Shown here: positions 15,770-25,104 of the stretch, one piece after another | Position numbering within the stretch: the first letter of the stretch is position 1 | Layout: each line of letters opens with the position of its first letter | NCBI GenBank assembly: GCA_003712165.1 | Contig: RHLH01000001.1 | Span: forward strand, 2,205,575-2,269,574 | Direction of reading: 5' to 3' | Source of the DNA: Phycisphaera sp. | GTDB taxonomy: Bacteria > Planctomycetota > Phycisphaerae > Phycisphaerales > UBA1924 | DNA length: 64,000 nt | Notes under the pieces: model-generated | Told to the model about the DNA's origin: nothing | The model's database searches: none | What the model saw: only the letters and a program-made list of their open reading frames with translations | Position numbers and translations under genes: made by a program

Positions 15770-17710
15770 TCAGGATGCCGCTGCTGTCTCTTGCTTCTTC
15801 TCGCTGGCCTTCGAATCGGTCTTGCCGTAGGTACGGGGTCTTGGCTTGACGAGACGCGTATCGATCTCGTGCAGGTCGATCCGCGTGGCGTTGCCCTCGA
15901 ACTTGGCCACGGTTGTCTTCATGAAGTTGTCGTCGTCGCGATCGGGGTAATCGAGCCTGTAGTGCGAACCCCGCGATTCCTTGCGGACAATACCGCCCTT
16001 GATGATCGCCTCGGCGAGGATGAGCATGTCACCCGTCGCACGAGTGAACGAGAGCGACTGGTTTGTCCAGCTCGCCGCGTCACCGAGTCTGACTCTGCTG
16101 AACCGGTCACGCAGCCCCGCGAGTTTCTCCTCGGCTTTCTCAAGCCTCTCGCCTGTCTTGACGACGGTTGAGGCCTCGGTCATCTCGACACCGAGCTCGT
16201 TCGCGATCGTGTACGGGTTCGTCTCCGGGGTCGCGTCCGCGGAACCCGTGTCGATGAGCGACTTGCTGTAGTCCTCCTCGTGCTTGACCGCGTCGTCGTA
16301 GAGCGACTGCTCGGCGTCGATGCCACCGTTGTTCTTGACGTAGTTGGCGACGGACAGCCCGTTGTACAGGCCATCGAAGATGCACGAGAGCAGCGCATTG
16401 GCGCCCAGCCGGGTCGCGCCGTGGTAGGCGAAGTTCACCTCGCCGAACGCGTAGAGCCCCTCGATGTTGGTCATCATGTTGTTCGGCGCGCCGAGCTGCA
16501 TGCCCAGGCCCATCTCGGTCCCGATGGGCGGCGTCTCGCCCGGGTTGTGCATGCCGTGGGGCTGCGATGGGTCGTAGTTGCCTTTGGTGTATGTGGTCCA
16601 GATGCCGCCCATGCTGTAGTGGACAGCCGGGAAGATCCGCATCGGGTTCTCGCGAGGATCCTCACCCACAAACTTCTGATAGATCTCGAGGATCGCGCCG
16701 AGCCTGTTGTCGAGGTACTCGCGATCCTTGTGGGTCAGGTCGAGGTAGACCTGGTTCTCGCCGAAGACGCCCATCTTGTCGTTGACGCAAACGTCGAATA
16801 TCTCCCGGCTCGCGATGTCTCGCGGCACAAGGTTGCCGTAGTCCGGGTATCGCTCCTCAAGGAAGTACCAGCGTTCCCCCTCAGGGATCTCGCGGCCCGG
16901 TCTTGTGTCGCCCGCCTTCTTAGGTACCCAAACTCGACCGCCTTCGCCTCGCGCGGACTCGGACATAAGTCGGCATTTGTCTGCGCCGGGAATCGCGGTC
17001 GGGTGGACCTGGATCATCTCTGGGTTGCCGTACCACACGCCGTGCCTGTAGCAGCGCGCCGCGGCGGCGCCGGTGCAGATCACCGAGTTGGTGCTCTTAC
17101 CGAACACGAGCCCGCAGCCGCCGGTCGCCATCACGACCGCGTCGCCCTTGAAGCTCCGGGTCTGCATGGTCCGCATGTCCTGCGCGACGATACCAACCGC
17201 CTTGCCGTCTTTGATGATGGGCGCGAGGAACTCCCAGAACTCGTACTTGGTGACCTTGCCCTCGCTCTCGTAGCGCCTCGTCTGCTCATCGAGCGCGTAG
17301 AGAAGCTGCTGGCCGGTTGATGCGCCGGAGAAGTGCGTCCGCTTGAAGAGCGAGCCGCCGAACAGTCTGAGTTGTCTGTATCCCTCGCTCGTGCGGTTGA
17401 ACGGGACGCCCATCCGGTCGAGCAGGTCGATGATCTTGGGCCCGAAGTTGGCCATCTCCAAGACCGGCGCCTGGTCTGCGAGGTAGTCACCGCCGTAGAT
17501 GGTTTCATCGAAGTGCTGGTACTCGCTGTAGCCCTGTTGCTTGGCAATGTCGTTGGCCGCGTTGATGCCGCCCTGTGCGCACACGGAGTGCGAGCGTTTG
17601 ACGGGTACCATCGAGAAAAGGTCAACCGGGATGTCCTGCTCGGCAATTCGGATCGCAGCCGCGAGCCCGGCCAAGCCCCCACCGACGACAATCACACGTT
17701 TCTGTTCCAT
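15770..17710 (-). CDS. sdhA: Succinate dehydrogenase/fumarate reductase flavoprotein subunit
   Basis: 646 residues from ATG 17710. Begins with the FAD dinucleotide-binding VIVVGGGLAGLAAAI; the covalent flavin histidine is His41 in KRSHSVCAQGGIN. ATGGCGLVFG, HPTAIPGADKCRLMSE and a late HGATRLGANALLS complete the family pattern. Length and the YSEYQHFDETIYGGDYLAD insertion resemble the long B-type (Bacillus/Bacteroides-like) enzymes that pair with a single five-helix cytochrome b, consistent with the sdhC next to it. Oxidises succinate in the citric acid cycle, or runs in reverse. Confidence 0.97.
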   Translation of the reverse strand: MEQKRVIVVGGGLAGLAAAIRIAEQDIPVDLFSMVPVKRSHSVCAQGGINAANDIAKQQGYSEYQHFDETIYGGDYLADQAPVLEMANFGPKIIDLLDRMGVPFNRTSEGYRQLRLFGGSLFKRTHFSGASTGQQLLYALDEQTRRYESEGKVTKYEFWEFLAPIIKDGKAVGIVAQDMRTMQTRSFKGDAVVMATGGCGLVFGKSTNSVICTGAAAARCYRHGVWYGNPEMIQVHPTAIPGADKCRLMSESARGEGGRVWVPKKAGDTRPGREIPEGERWYFLEERYPDYGNLVPRDIASREIFDVCVNDKMGVFGENQVYLDLTHKDREYLDNRLGAILEIYQKFVGEDPRENPMRIFPAVHYSMGGIWTTYTKGNYDPSQPHGMHNPGETPPIGTEMGLGMQLGAPNNMMTNIEGLYAFGEVNFAYHGATRLGANALLSCIFDGLYNGLSVANYVKNNGGIDAEQSLYDDAVKHEEDYSKSLIDTGSADATPETNPYTIANELGVEMTEASTVVKTGERLEKAEEKLAGLRDRFSRVRLGDAASWTNQSLSFTRATGDMLILAEAIIKGGIVRKESRGSHYRLDYPDRDDDNFMKTTVAKFEGNATRIDLHEIDTRLVKPRPRTYGKTDSKASEKKQETAAAS

Positions 17711-17784
17711 GCTTTGGCCTATTCGTCCTCGAGAACCCGTCAGTTTCATGCGGGGCCTTGGCCCCACGCGTCACAAAGGTTCAA

Positions 17785-18651
17785 CTACTTATCGGCGATG
17801 TCCTCTTCCCCGACCGTTGGTGCGGGCCCCGGGTATTTCTCTTTGGCTTCGAGCAGGTGCTGCTCGCCGTGCGCCTCGACGATGAGCTTCTCCTCGAGCG
17901 CTCTCGCCTCCACGGGGTCAGTCATGACCGCTGCACCGAGCGCCGACCACGCCGCGAGCATGAGCCCCGCCCCGAGTGCAGTGCACACCATGCCCCACCG
18001 CTTCTGAGCCTGCTCGCTCACGGTCAGGCCCCACGTGATCGCAGCGGTCCAGAGACCATTGGCAAAGTGGAACACGAGCAGCGTGATGCCCACGAAGTAG
18101 AACAGGCTGACGACGAAGCCAGCGAAGGTGATGCTGTCGTACGAACCCCGCAAAGCCGCGGCGAGTGTGCTCACGCTGAAATGATGGTTCCACTCCGCGC
18201 CGCCCGGCACGAGGAACGTCCACTGCCAGCGGAGCGTCGCGACGTGGTAAAAGATGAACAGCACACCGACGTATCCGGAGATCCGTTGCCACTTGTACCG
18301 CTTGTTGTCCTGATAGGCGTAGCGCTGCGTGTTGTTCTTACCCGTTCTTGCGTAGTAGACACCGAGCACCGAGTGGAACGCGATGGACAGCCAGAGCGTG
18401 ATCTCGATGAGCAGGAGGTGCGGGACGTTCGAGTTGATCCACTCGACCTCGTGGTAGAAGTACGCCTGGCCGCCCTCGAGTGTGTTGAGCTCGCTGTGCT
18501 TGCCGCGGAGGGCAAGCCCGCCCCAGGCGAGCGAGCTGTTCGTTGTGAGGTGAGCGATGAGGAAGACACCGATCGGGAGAATCCCCGTCAGTGAGTGCAG
18601 GCGACGCAGCAGGAAGTAATTCCGCTCCATGAACCCGGAGTCATTTGCCAC
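17785..18651 (-). CDS. sdhC: Succinate dehydrogenase cytochrome b subunit, five-helix B type
   Basis: 288 residues from GTG 18651, with AGAAGGGG at good spacing upstream. Five predicted membrane helices carry candidate haem ligands in RRLHSLTG, FLIAHLTT, AFHSVLGVYY, IFYHVATL and VFHFANGLW, the arrangement of the dihaem anchor of Bacillus-type complexes, which needs no SdhD. The last 40 residues (EEKLIVEAHGEQHLLEAKEK) are a soluble tail. First gene of sdhCAB on the minus strand; 79 bases separate it from the DUF1844 gene. Confidence 0.92.
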   Translation of the reverse strand: MANDSGFMERNYFLLRRLHSLTGILPIGVFLIAHLTTNSSLAWGGLALRGKHSELNTLEGGQAYFYHEVEWINSNVPHLLLIEITLWLSIAFHSVLGVYYARTGKNNTQRYAYQDNKRYKWQRISGYVGVLFIFYHVATLRWQWTFLVPGGAEWNHHFSVSTLAAALRGSYDSITFAGFVVSLFYFVGITLLVFHFANGLWTAAITWGLTVSEQAQKRWGMVCTALGAGLMLAAWSALGAAVMTDPVEARALEEKLIVEAHGEQHLLEAKEKYPGPAPTVGEEDIADK

Positions 18652-18730
18652 CGCGAATTCCCCTTCTAACGCAGCCCCCGAACGGGGTCGCTTCTATGCA
18701 CTGTCGGCTAGGGCCTGAGTCTAACTGCAT

Positions 18731-19195
18731 TCATATCTGGCCGGGCTGGCCGCCTGCAGGATCCTGCGGGGCGTTCGGGCCGGGGGTGCCGTCGGGGTTG
18801 ATCTTGCCCTCGGCGATCGCCTTCTCGACCGCGCCGGTCGTCTCGACGAAGATATTCCGCAACTCGCGGACGGTCTGACTGAGCTCTTCCGACTCCTCGT
18901 CGGTCAAGTTGCCCTTGGTCTTCTCCTCGAGCACGCCCAGGATGTCGATGTGCATCTTGGCCAAATCGGGTGCCAGCATCCGTTGCTGGCTCTGGGGCTC
19001 TGGGATGATCCCGAGGTACATCGCGGCCTGAGAAGCCATGAGCCGAACAACATCCCCAAAGGCGAGCGGCTTGTTCGCCTGCTCGGCCTTCTCCTTGGCA
19101 GCCTCGGCCTGCTGCTGAGAGAGCTTCTCCTTCTCGCGGTTGGCCTCAGACTTCCAGTCCTCGTCTACAATCAGTTTCGGCTTCTCATCGGTCAT
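18731..19195 (-). CDS. DUF1844 family protein
   Basis: 154 residues from ATG 19195, with AAGGAAGGAAA upstream. A charged helical N-terminus (about 10-45) leads to a conserved patch FGDVVRLMASQAAMYLGII, then DLAKMHIDILGVLEEKTKGNLTDEES, the core of DUF1844, then a Pro/Gly-rich tail. The family has no established function but is widespread in planctomycetes and some other phyla. It lies upstream of sdhC on the same strand and could be cotranscribed. It diverges from the PpiC-type gene. Confidence 0.78.
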   Translation of the reverse strand: MTDEKPKLIVDEDWKSEANREKEKLSQQQAEAAKEKAEQANKPLAFGDVVRLMASQAAMYLGIIPEPQSQQRMLAPDLAKMHIDILGVLEEKTKGNLTDEESEELSQTVRELRNIFVETTGAVEKAIAEGKINPDGTPGPNAPQDPAGGQPGQI

Positions 19196-19277
19196 TTTGT
19201 GGTTTCCTTCCTTTCTAGGGTAGGCTAACAACACGCCGATGAAGGCCCTGTATCGAAGATGGCGTTGGAGGATCCGG

Positions 19278-20564
19278 ATGCCAAACGACAGCAGAATCCG
19301 CTTGGTCAAGATCGGCGCCCTCCCAATCACGTTGTTCCTCACGGGCTGCGCGTCTGATCCGGGATCGAACGATGTCCAGCTCAGCGAGTTCTCGGGAACC
19401 GTCGACACCTCCGCCGGCGCGTCCAGCCCTCGCACGGTCTATGCCCCGGTCAACTCCCCTAAGCAAGAGCCCGAGACACTCGTCATCCGCCCCCTCGAAA
19501 CGACGGGCCACGCTGGCGAGCCGATCATTCAGGAACAGCAAGCAAGCGAAGCCAGCGCCGCTGTGTACGACGCCAAGATCGGTGATATCAACGGCAGGCC
19601 CATTATCGCGAGCCGGTTCCTCGAGGACCTCATGCCGCGACTCCGCGCCGAAGCCGCCAAGTTCGAACCGGACCAGCGGAGAGAATGGCGCCAGGAAGCG
19701 TCCCAGATCATCAAACGAAAGCTAGAAGGCATGATCCGAGATGAGGTGCTCTACCGCGAGGGCCGTGCGAGAATCCCGGAAATCACACCGCAGGGCCTGG
19801 CCATGTTTGTCGAGCGCATCCGCGAGAACATCATCCGCAACGAATCGGGCAGCTACACGAAGGCAGAGCAGCGCATTCTCGAGGAAGAAAACGTCACAAT
19901 GGACGAGTTCCTCGCATCGCTTGAGAAGCAAGTAGTGATCAAAGAGATCCTCGATATCGCAGCGGAAGACTACGCTCCGGTCAGCTGGCTCGATATCCAG
20001 AACGAGTACAACAGACGCTACGAGTACTTCAACCCGAACCCCAAGGCTTTCTTCCGGATTATCACGACCCAGGACAGCGAAACCGCAGACACAGTAACTA
20101 AACGGCTGGAAGCAGGCGATTCCTTCAGTGATCTGGCAAGCGACCCCAACCTAAACACATACGCCGTTGACCGCGGAGGTATTTTCAAAATAGAAGGCAC
20201 TGAATTCGAAGGGGAGTTCACCAACGCTAGGCTCATCGCCATCGACGACCTCAACAACGCACTGGTGACCCTGGACGAGGGCGAGTGGGCCGGTCCGATC
20301 GCACGTACAGGTGACCGGCAGAGCTTCGTCTATCTCGAACAAATCCAACAAGTGTCTTATTCGCTTGAAAACGAAGAAGTCCAGCTCAGAATCGAACAGC
20401 ACCTGAAAGACGCAAGAAGCAATGAGGCGCTCGATCGATTCGTCAAAAGGCTCCGTGAACGCGCTAATCTCGGCAAGGACAGGGCCGACGAGATGGCCAT
20501 CGAATTGCTCCGGGTCGCGGAAACCCGGGTCTACGGCGACGTGGCCTTCAGCGCCTCCAACTAA
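19278..20564 (+). CDS. PpiC-type (SurA/PrsA-like) peptidyl-prolyl isomerase lipoprotein
   Basis: 428 residues from ATG 19278, chosen for GGAGGA at 19267-19272. The N-terminus is a lipoprotein signal with lipobox LTGC, so the protein should be lipid-anchored outside the cytoplasmic membrane. After a linker, a SurA N-terminal-like helical region (about 85-240, starting with the INGRPIIASRFLEDL pattern) is followed by one parvulin-like domain (about 250-370). The domain keeps FFRIITTQ and LASDPN but the rest is divergent, so isomerase activity is uncertain. Likely an outer-envelope protein-folding factor. Its stop overlaps the next start. Confidence 0.78.
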   Translation: MPNDSRIRLVKIGALPITLFLTGCASDPGSNDVQLSEFSGTVDTSAGASSPRTVYAPVNSPKQEPETLVIRPLETTGHAGEPIIQEQQASEASAAVYDAKIGDINGRPIIASRFLEDLMPRLRAEAAKFEPDQRREWRQEASQIIKRKLEGMIRDEVLYREGRARIPEITPQGLAMFVERIRENIIRNESGSYTKAEQRILEEENVTMDEFLASLEKQVVIKEILDIAAEDYAPVSWLDIQNEYNRRYEYFNPNPKAFFRIITTQDSETADTVTKRLEAGDSFSDLASDPNLNTYAVDRGGIFKIEGTEFEGEFTNARLIAIDDLNNALVTLDEGEWAGPIARTGDRQSFVYLEQIQQVSYSLENEEVQLRIEQHLKDARSNEALDRFVKRLRERANLGKDRADEMAIELLRVAETRVYGDVAFSASN

Positions 20565-20953
20565 TGCTCAGGTTTCTTGCCAAAGACAGCTCGGTCGGCG
20601 CCCGCGGTGAACGCACGGCAGCGAGATGGCTCAAGAAACAGGGCTATCGGGTCATGGGCCGGAACGTCCGCGTCGGTGTGGGCGAGGCGGACATCGTGTG
20701 CTTGGCACCCGACAAGAAAACCATTGTCATCGTTGAGGTCAAAGCCCGAATCGCTTTGAAACAAGACGGCCCTCGCCCGGAGCGGAATGTCGGCTGCAGG
20801 AAACAGCAGAAACTCCGCAGCGTTGCGCGTTCAGTCGCGCGCAAGCTCGATCTCGAGGACCGCCCACTCCGGATCGATGTTGTGGGTATTGAGTTCATCG
20901 AGAACCAAAGAAAACCCGTCGTGAGGCATCACCCATCTGCGGTCTCCGGCTGA
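20564..20953 (+). CDS. YraN/UPF0102 family nuclease-fold protein
   Basis: 129 residues. The restriction-endonuclease-like core reads GARGERTAARWLKKQGY, then GEADIV and IVEVKAR, giving the E...D...ExK pattern of UPF0102. The family has an unresolved role, possibly in DNA or Holliday-junction metabolism. The ATG overlaps the stop of the PpiC-type gene (TAATG at 20562-20566), so translation is coupled. The last 25 bases overlap the end of the convergent histidine kinase gene. Confidence 0.88.
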   Translation: MLRFLAKDSSVGARGERTAARWLKKQGYRVMGRNVRVGVGEADIVCLAPDKKTIVIVEVKARIALKQDGPRPERNVGCRKQQKLRSVARSVARKLDLEDRPLRIDVVGIEFIENQRKPVVRHHPSAVSG

Positions 20954-22569
20954 TCATTGACTTCAGCCCCGTCTTCACCAGCTTCCAGCAATTCTTCACC
21001 CTCTGCGAGCGAATTCCGGAAGTTGTTTTCGAGCTTCGTCTCTGCAAGCCTCTCGGCGCTCAGCGCGAGCGGAACGATGACACTGAACATCGAGCCCGCG
21101 CCGACCTCGCTGACCAGATGAATCTCGGCCTGAATCAGCGTTGCGAGCTCTTTGGAGATCGCAAGCCCGAGACCCGTGCCGCCGTGTTCTCGCGTGTGCC
21201 CGCTATCGGCCTGCTGGAACTTCTCGAATATCCGTTCCTGGTCCTCCGGGTCGATACCAGGCCCCGAATCGATCACGCTGATGCGGATCGAATCCTCACC
21301 CGAGCTGCGCAGCTGCTCGGCGCGCACAATAATGCGTGGGTTCGCCCCTCCCGGCTGCGGATCCGTGAACTTCACCGCATTGGCGAGGAAGTTGAACAGG
21401 ATCTGCTGAAGCTTCCGCGGATCGGTCTCGATCTCAGGCAAGCTCTCCAAGACCTCGATCACGATGTCGATGCCCTTGCGCCGCGCCAAGGGTTCGATGA
21501 GGCTCACGAGCGCCTCGCACACCTTCGCGACCGCGACGGTTTCTACGCGGATATCGCTCCGCCCCGCCTGAATCTTGGCCATCTCAAGCAGGCTATCGAT
21601 CAGTTCGAGCAGGCTGCGCGAGGAGGTCAGGATGTTCTCGAGGTACCGCACCCGCTTGCGGTGCTTGGTCGAGTCGTCACCCGCGTTCGCCTCCGCGTTC
21701 GCGATATCCATCAGCAGCTCCGCGAACCCGATGACAGAGTTCAGCGGCGTGCGCAGCTCGTGCGAGACGTTGGCAACGAACTCGCCTTTGAGCCTGGCCG
21801 ACTCGAAGAGCGCCACGTTTGCATTCGCCAGTTCTCCCACCTTCAGATCGAGCGCGGTGTTGATCGATCTCAGCTGATCCTGACTCCGCTGGATGTGCTC
21901 GAGCATCGCGTTGAACGCCTTGCCCAGTTCCTCGAACTCGTCCCCCGTCAGGATCTGACTGCGCGCGCCGAGCTCACCATCGACAACGAGCTCCGCGGTC
22001 TGTTTCAACTCGCGAACCGGTTCGAGGATCAGCATCGAGGTGATCAGGTAGAACACGAGCACCGCGAGCGCCAGCACGAGCGCACCAGCGCCCACGAGAT
22101 AGACCACATTGAACGCGAGGATCCTCGCCGCCTCGGTCGATCGGCGGTCGAGTATCACGAGCGAGGTGAGCCTCTCCTGCTCGGGCGGGGTCGCCGTGTA
22201 GACAGGCTTGACGTAGTAGTACCTGCGAGCCGTGCCGTCCCAGCTCGCCCACTGATAGTCGAGCGGCGAGCCCTCCGTCTCGAAGAACTCGATCGCCCGG
22301 GCGATGTCGTAGTCTTCCTGCGCAAGCTCCCGTGCCTCGAGCAGGCTGATTCGGGTCACGCCGATCGCTTCGGAAGCCTCCCCGCCCGGGTTCTCTCTGT
22401 CTGCACGTTCCCACGCAGCCACGAGTTGGCGCGAGAGTTCGTTCTGGGCTTCGCCCACGAGAGCGTTCATGCGGAGCCAAGGCGCCAGGAGAGCCGCGAA
22501 GACGATCAGGACGATCGCGGCTCCGAAGAGAAGCAGGCACTTATTGGCTAGGGAGATATCACGCCACAT
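20929..22569 (-). CDS. Membrane sensor histidine kinase with HAMP domain
   Basis: 546 residues. Membrane helix at 10-30, an extracytoplasmic sensor region (about 31-152, no recognised domain), second helix at 153-179, HAMP (180-230), and dimerisation domain with His270 in NVSHELRTPLNS. The ATPase domain has NFLANAVKFT (N box), VIDSGPGID (G1) and GGTGLGLAIS (G2), all intact. The C-terminal 50 residues are acidic. No response regulator is adjacent, so it is an orphan kinase and its target is unknown. TAGACT on the minus strand lies nine bases before the ATG. Confidence 0.93.
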   Translation of the reverse strand: MWRDISLANKCLLLFGAAIVLIVFAALLAPWLRMNALVGEAQNELSRQLVAAWERADRENPGGEASEAIGVTRISLLEARELAQEDYDIARAIEFFETEGSPLDYQWASWDGTARRYYYVKPVYTATPPEQERLTSLVILDRRSTEAARILAFNVVYLVGAGALVLALAVLVFYLITSMLILEPVRELKQTAELVVDGELGARSQILTGDEFEELGKAFNAMLEHIQRSQDQLRSINTALDLKVGELANANVALFESARLKGEFVANVSHELRTPLNSVIGFAELLMDIANAEANAGDDSTKHRKRVRYLENILTSSRSLLELIDSLLEMAKIQAGRSDIRVETVAVAKVCEALVSLIEPLARRKGIDIVIEVLESLPEIETDPRKLQQILFNFLANAVKFTDPQPGGANPRIIVRAEQLRSSGEDSIRISVIDSGPGIDPEDQERIFEKFQQADSGHTREHGGTGLGLAISKELATLIQAEIHLVSEVGAGSMFSVIVPLALSAERLAETKLENNFRNSLAEGEELLEAGEDGAEVNDQPETADG

Positions 22570-22633
22570 TCGCCTGAGAGTCTATCCGGACACACCGCTC
22601 GGTGATCCGCGGAACCCATCTCTTTGCGGGGCG

Positions 22634-22639
22634 TAGAGT
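22634..22639 (+). promoter_or_regulatory. TANNNT -10-like element of miaB
   Basis: TAGAGT, six bases before ATG 22646. The flanking GGGGC (22628-22632) and GCCCC (22641-22645) could pair around it, but there is no Shine-Dalgarno to hide. Confidence 0.5.
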
Positions 22640-22645
22640 TGCCCC

Positions 22646-24328
22646 ATGAGCGGACGCCGGGTCTATCTCGAAACTTTCGGATGCCAGATGAACGAGCTGG
22701 ACTCGGAGCTTGTCGCCGGCCAGCTGGCCAGCCTGGGTTACCAGTTCACCTCGCGATCCGATGAAGCCGACGTCGTGCTCTACAACACCTGTTCTGTGCG
22801 CGAGCAAGCCGAACAGAAAGTCTGGAGCCGGCTGGGCGAACTCAGGGCGAGCAAGGCCGACAAGCCAGAGATGGTTGTCGGCGTGCTCGGGTGCATGGCA
22901 GAGCGTGACGGCACGGACCTGATGAACCGGATGCCGGTCGTCGATGTCATGTGCGGACCCGCTGAGTTGGACAAGCTGCCATCACTCATCGACAACGCCG
23001 TCCGCACGCGCGAGAGCCTCGTCGCAGACGATCCCGAATCGGCGTCACTCAAATCGGTCAAGACATCAGCTTTGCAAGGCTCGGCGTCGCGGCGCTCTGG
23101 CACGCTCGCCGCCGCTGAGGACTCGCTTGAGTACCTCGACCTCTCCCGCTCGGTTAGCCCGATTGATCCGGTCGGCTCGATCCGAAAGAGCGCGTACGTC
23201 CGTATCACTCGCGGGTGCAACAAGTTCTGCACGTACTGCGTCGTGCCCTTCACCCGCGGAGCGGAGATCCACCGCCCGCCGAGTCACATCGTCGAAGAGG
23301 TCCAGCGGCTCGCGGACCAGGGCGTGACGGAGATCACACTGCTCGGGCAGACCGTCAACCACTACCGCTTTGAGCATGACTCGGCGACCCAGGTGGACGG
23401 GATCACCCAATCCCAGAAGGGCCGAGCCTTCAAAGGCGGCCACACCCGAGACCCGCTGGCTGGCGAGCGCGTCACGACCTTCGCCGACCTCCTCTACGAA
23501 CTCCACGAGAAAGCCCCGAGTATCCAGCGTTTGCGATTCGTAACCAGCTACCCTCGAGACTTCGGCGACGACGTCCTCGAAGTCATCCGCGATTGCCCAC
23601 GTATCTGCAGGTATCTGCACGTCCCGGCGCAAACAGGTTCGGACCGGATGCTCAAGATGATGAACCGGGGCTACACGGTCAGCCAGTACGACGAGTTCGT
23701 CAGCCGAGCGCGTGAGCACCTGCACCAACCCGAGATCGGCAGACCCCTCATGATCTCGGGCGACATCATCGTTGGTTTCCCGACCGAGACCGATGAGGAC
23801 TTTGCGCAGACAGTCGACCTCCTCGAACGCACGCGGTACAAGAGCTGCTTCATCTTCAAGTACTCGCCGCGACCGGGCACCGTCGCGTTCGACAAGATCC
23901 CAGATGACATCCCCGATGCTGTCAAGCGCGAACGGAACAACGAGCTGCTGGCGATCCAGAACAGGATCTCCGACGAGGTGAGCAAGGAGCAGATCGGCGC
24001 CCAATACGACATCCTCGTCGAGGGGCCCAGCCAGAGGCAGATCAAGGCTGCGGGTCTCAGCCAGCGCAATGCGAAGAAGGCAGGCGGGGGCGGCGTGCAG
24101 CTGACCATCGGGGGCCAGAGCGCCGACGAAACCGAAGAGCTCTCTGTAACCGCGGTGCTCGAACAATCAGAGGGCGAAACCGTCCAGTTCTCAGGGCGTA
24201 CCGACGGCGACCAGATCGTGATGTTCGACGCGCCGAAGGAAACCGCATCGGCGCTGCCGGGTCAGATCCGGCGCGTGAAGATCACTGACGGCTCCGGTCT
24301 GAGCCTCTTCGGGGATATGCTCGACTAA
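22646..24328 (+). CDS. miaB: tRNA-2-methylthio-N6-dimethylallyladenosine synthase
   Basis: 560 residues; family members are usually 430-480. Methylthiolates i6A37 in tRNA. The N-terminal UPF0004 domain has cluster cysteines Cys13 (ETFGCQMN), Cys49 (YNTCSVRE) and Cys83 (LGCMAE). The radical-SAM motif CNKFCTYC has Cys191, Cys195 and Cys198. A TRAM-like domain lies near the end. Extra length comes from a Ser-rich insert (about 125-170), a second (about 250-280, after NHYRF) and a Gly/Lys insert in the TRAM region. The start fits TAGAGT six bases upstream. The 3' end overlaps the methyltransferase gene by four bases. Confidence 0.93.
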   Translation: MSGRRVYLETFGCQMNELDSELVAGQLASLGYQFTSRSDEADVVLYNTCSVREQAEQKVWSRLGELRASKADKPEMVVGVLGCMAERDGTDLMNRMPVVDVMCGPAELDKLPSLIDNAVRTRESLVADDPESASLKSVKTSALQGSASRRSGTLAAAEDSLEYLDLSRSVSPIDPVGSIRKSAYVRITRGCNKFCTYCVVPFTRGAEIHRPPSHIVEEVQRLADQGVTEITLLGQTVNHYRFEHDSATQVDGITQSQKGRAFKGGHTRDPLAGERVTTFADLLYELHEKAPSIQRLRFVTSYPRDFGDDVLEVIRDCPRICRYLHVPAQTGSDRMLKMMNRGYTVSQYDEFVSRAREHLHQPEIGRPLMISGDIIVGFPTETDEDFAQTVDLLERTRYKSCFIFKYSPRPGTVAFDKIPDDIPDAVKRERNNELLAIQNRISDEVSKEQIGAQYDILVEGPSQRQIKAAGLSQRNAKKAGGGGVQLTIGGQSADETEELSVTAVLEQSEGETVQFSGRTDGDQIVMFDAPKETASALPGQIRRVKITDGSGLSLFGDMLD

Positions 24329-25104
24329 TCAGGTCTGTGCATGATGTGCACAACACAGATCAGCCCCATCGTGATACATCCATCACTGTCGGCATGCTCG
24401 CGGTGCAACTCCTTCATCTCTTCCACAAGCCTCTCGGCGTCGGGCCCTTCGTGGGGCACATAACTCGCAGACCTCGCGCGACCGATCAACCCCTCAAAGT
24501 CGAGCCTGTACGAATAATCGAACACGTGCTCCTCTCGATCGACGGCATCGAAAGGCGGCGCGAGCGAAGGCTCCCACTGCTCGACCGCGTGGATGCCGAA
24601 CGTCTCGACCGCGCCTGGTCTGACGATCTGCCTGTACTTTTTGCTGGGCTCATCACCCGGTTTGTCGTCGTACCACAGAAGCGCCAGCCTGCCTCCGGGC
24701 TTTAGGATGCGTGCGACCTCGGCGCACGACGCGACCGGCTCGAACCAGTGCCAGGCCTGACAGGATGTCACGAGACCAACGCTCTTATCAGAAAGCATCG
24801 TGCTCTCTGCGGTGCCCTCGACCCACGTGACCAACTCATGCGACTCAGCCGAGGCTCGCATGCCCTCATTGGGCTCAACCGCCTGAACACGTACACCCCT
24901 CTCGGCGAGCAGCCGCGAGACGATCCCCGTTCCGGCGCCGATATCCGCCGCGACAATCTCACTCGGTGCACCTAACCCCTCAAGCACCCTGTCGATCGCC
25001 TCGCTCGGGTAACTCGGCCTGTACTTCGCGTACAACTCGGCGCGATTGTCGAAACGCGAAGTCGGGTTCAGCTCCCAAGGCTTCCTGTTCGTGCGCTCGG
25101 TCAC
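24325..25104 (-). CDS. Class I SAM-dependent methyltransferase
   Basis: 259 residues. FDNRAELYAKYRPSYP at the start and ADIGAGTGIVSRLLAERG (about 53-70) are typical of the methyltransferase type 11 group that includes trans-aconitate methyltransferase-like proteins; acidic VEPNEGM and ARILKPGGRLALLWY follow. The substrate is unknown. Its ATG overlaps the stop of the VWA gene (ATGA at 25101-25104), so it is made with it, but a functional tie to that membrane complex is not evident. Confidence 0.85.
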   Translation of the reverse strand: MTERTNRKPWELNPTSRFDNRAELYAKYRPSYPSEAIDRVLEGLGAPSEIVAADIGAGTGIVSRLLAERGVRVQAVEPNEGMRASAESHELVTWVEGTAESTMLSDKSVGLVTSCQAWHWFEPVASCAEVARILKPGGRLALLWYDDKPGDEPSKKYRQIVRPGAVETFGIHAVEQWEPSLAPPFDAVDREEHVFDYSYRLDFEGLIGRARSASYVPHEGPDAERLVEEMKELHREHADSDGCITMGLICVVHIMHRPD

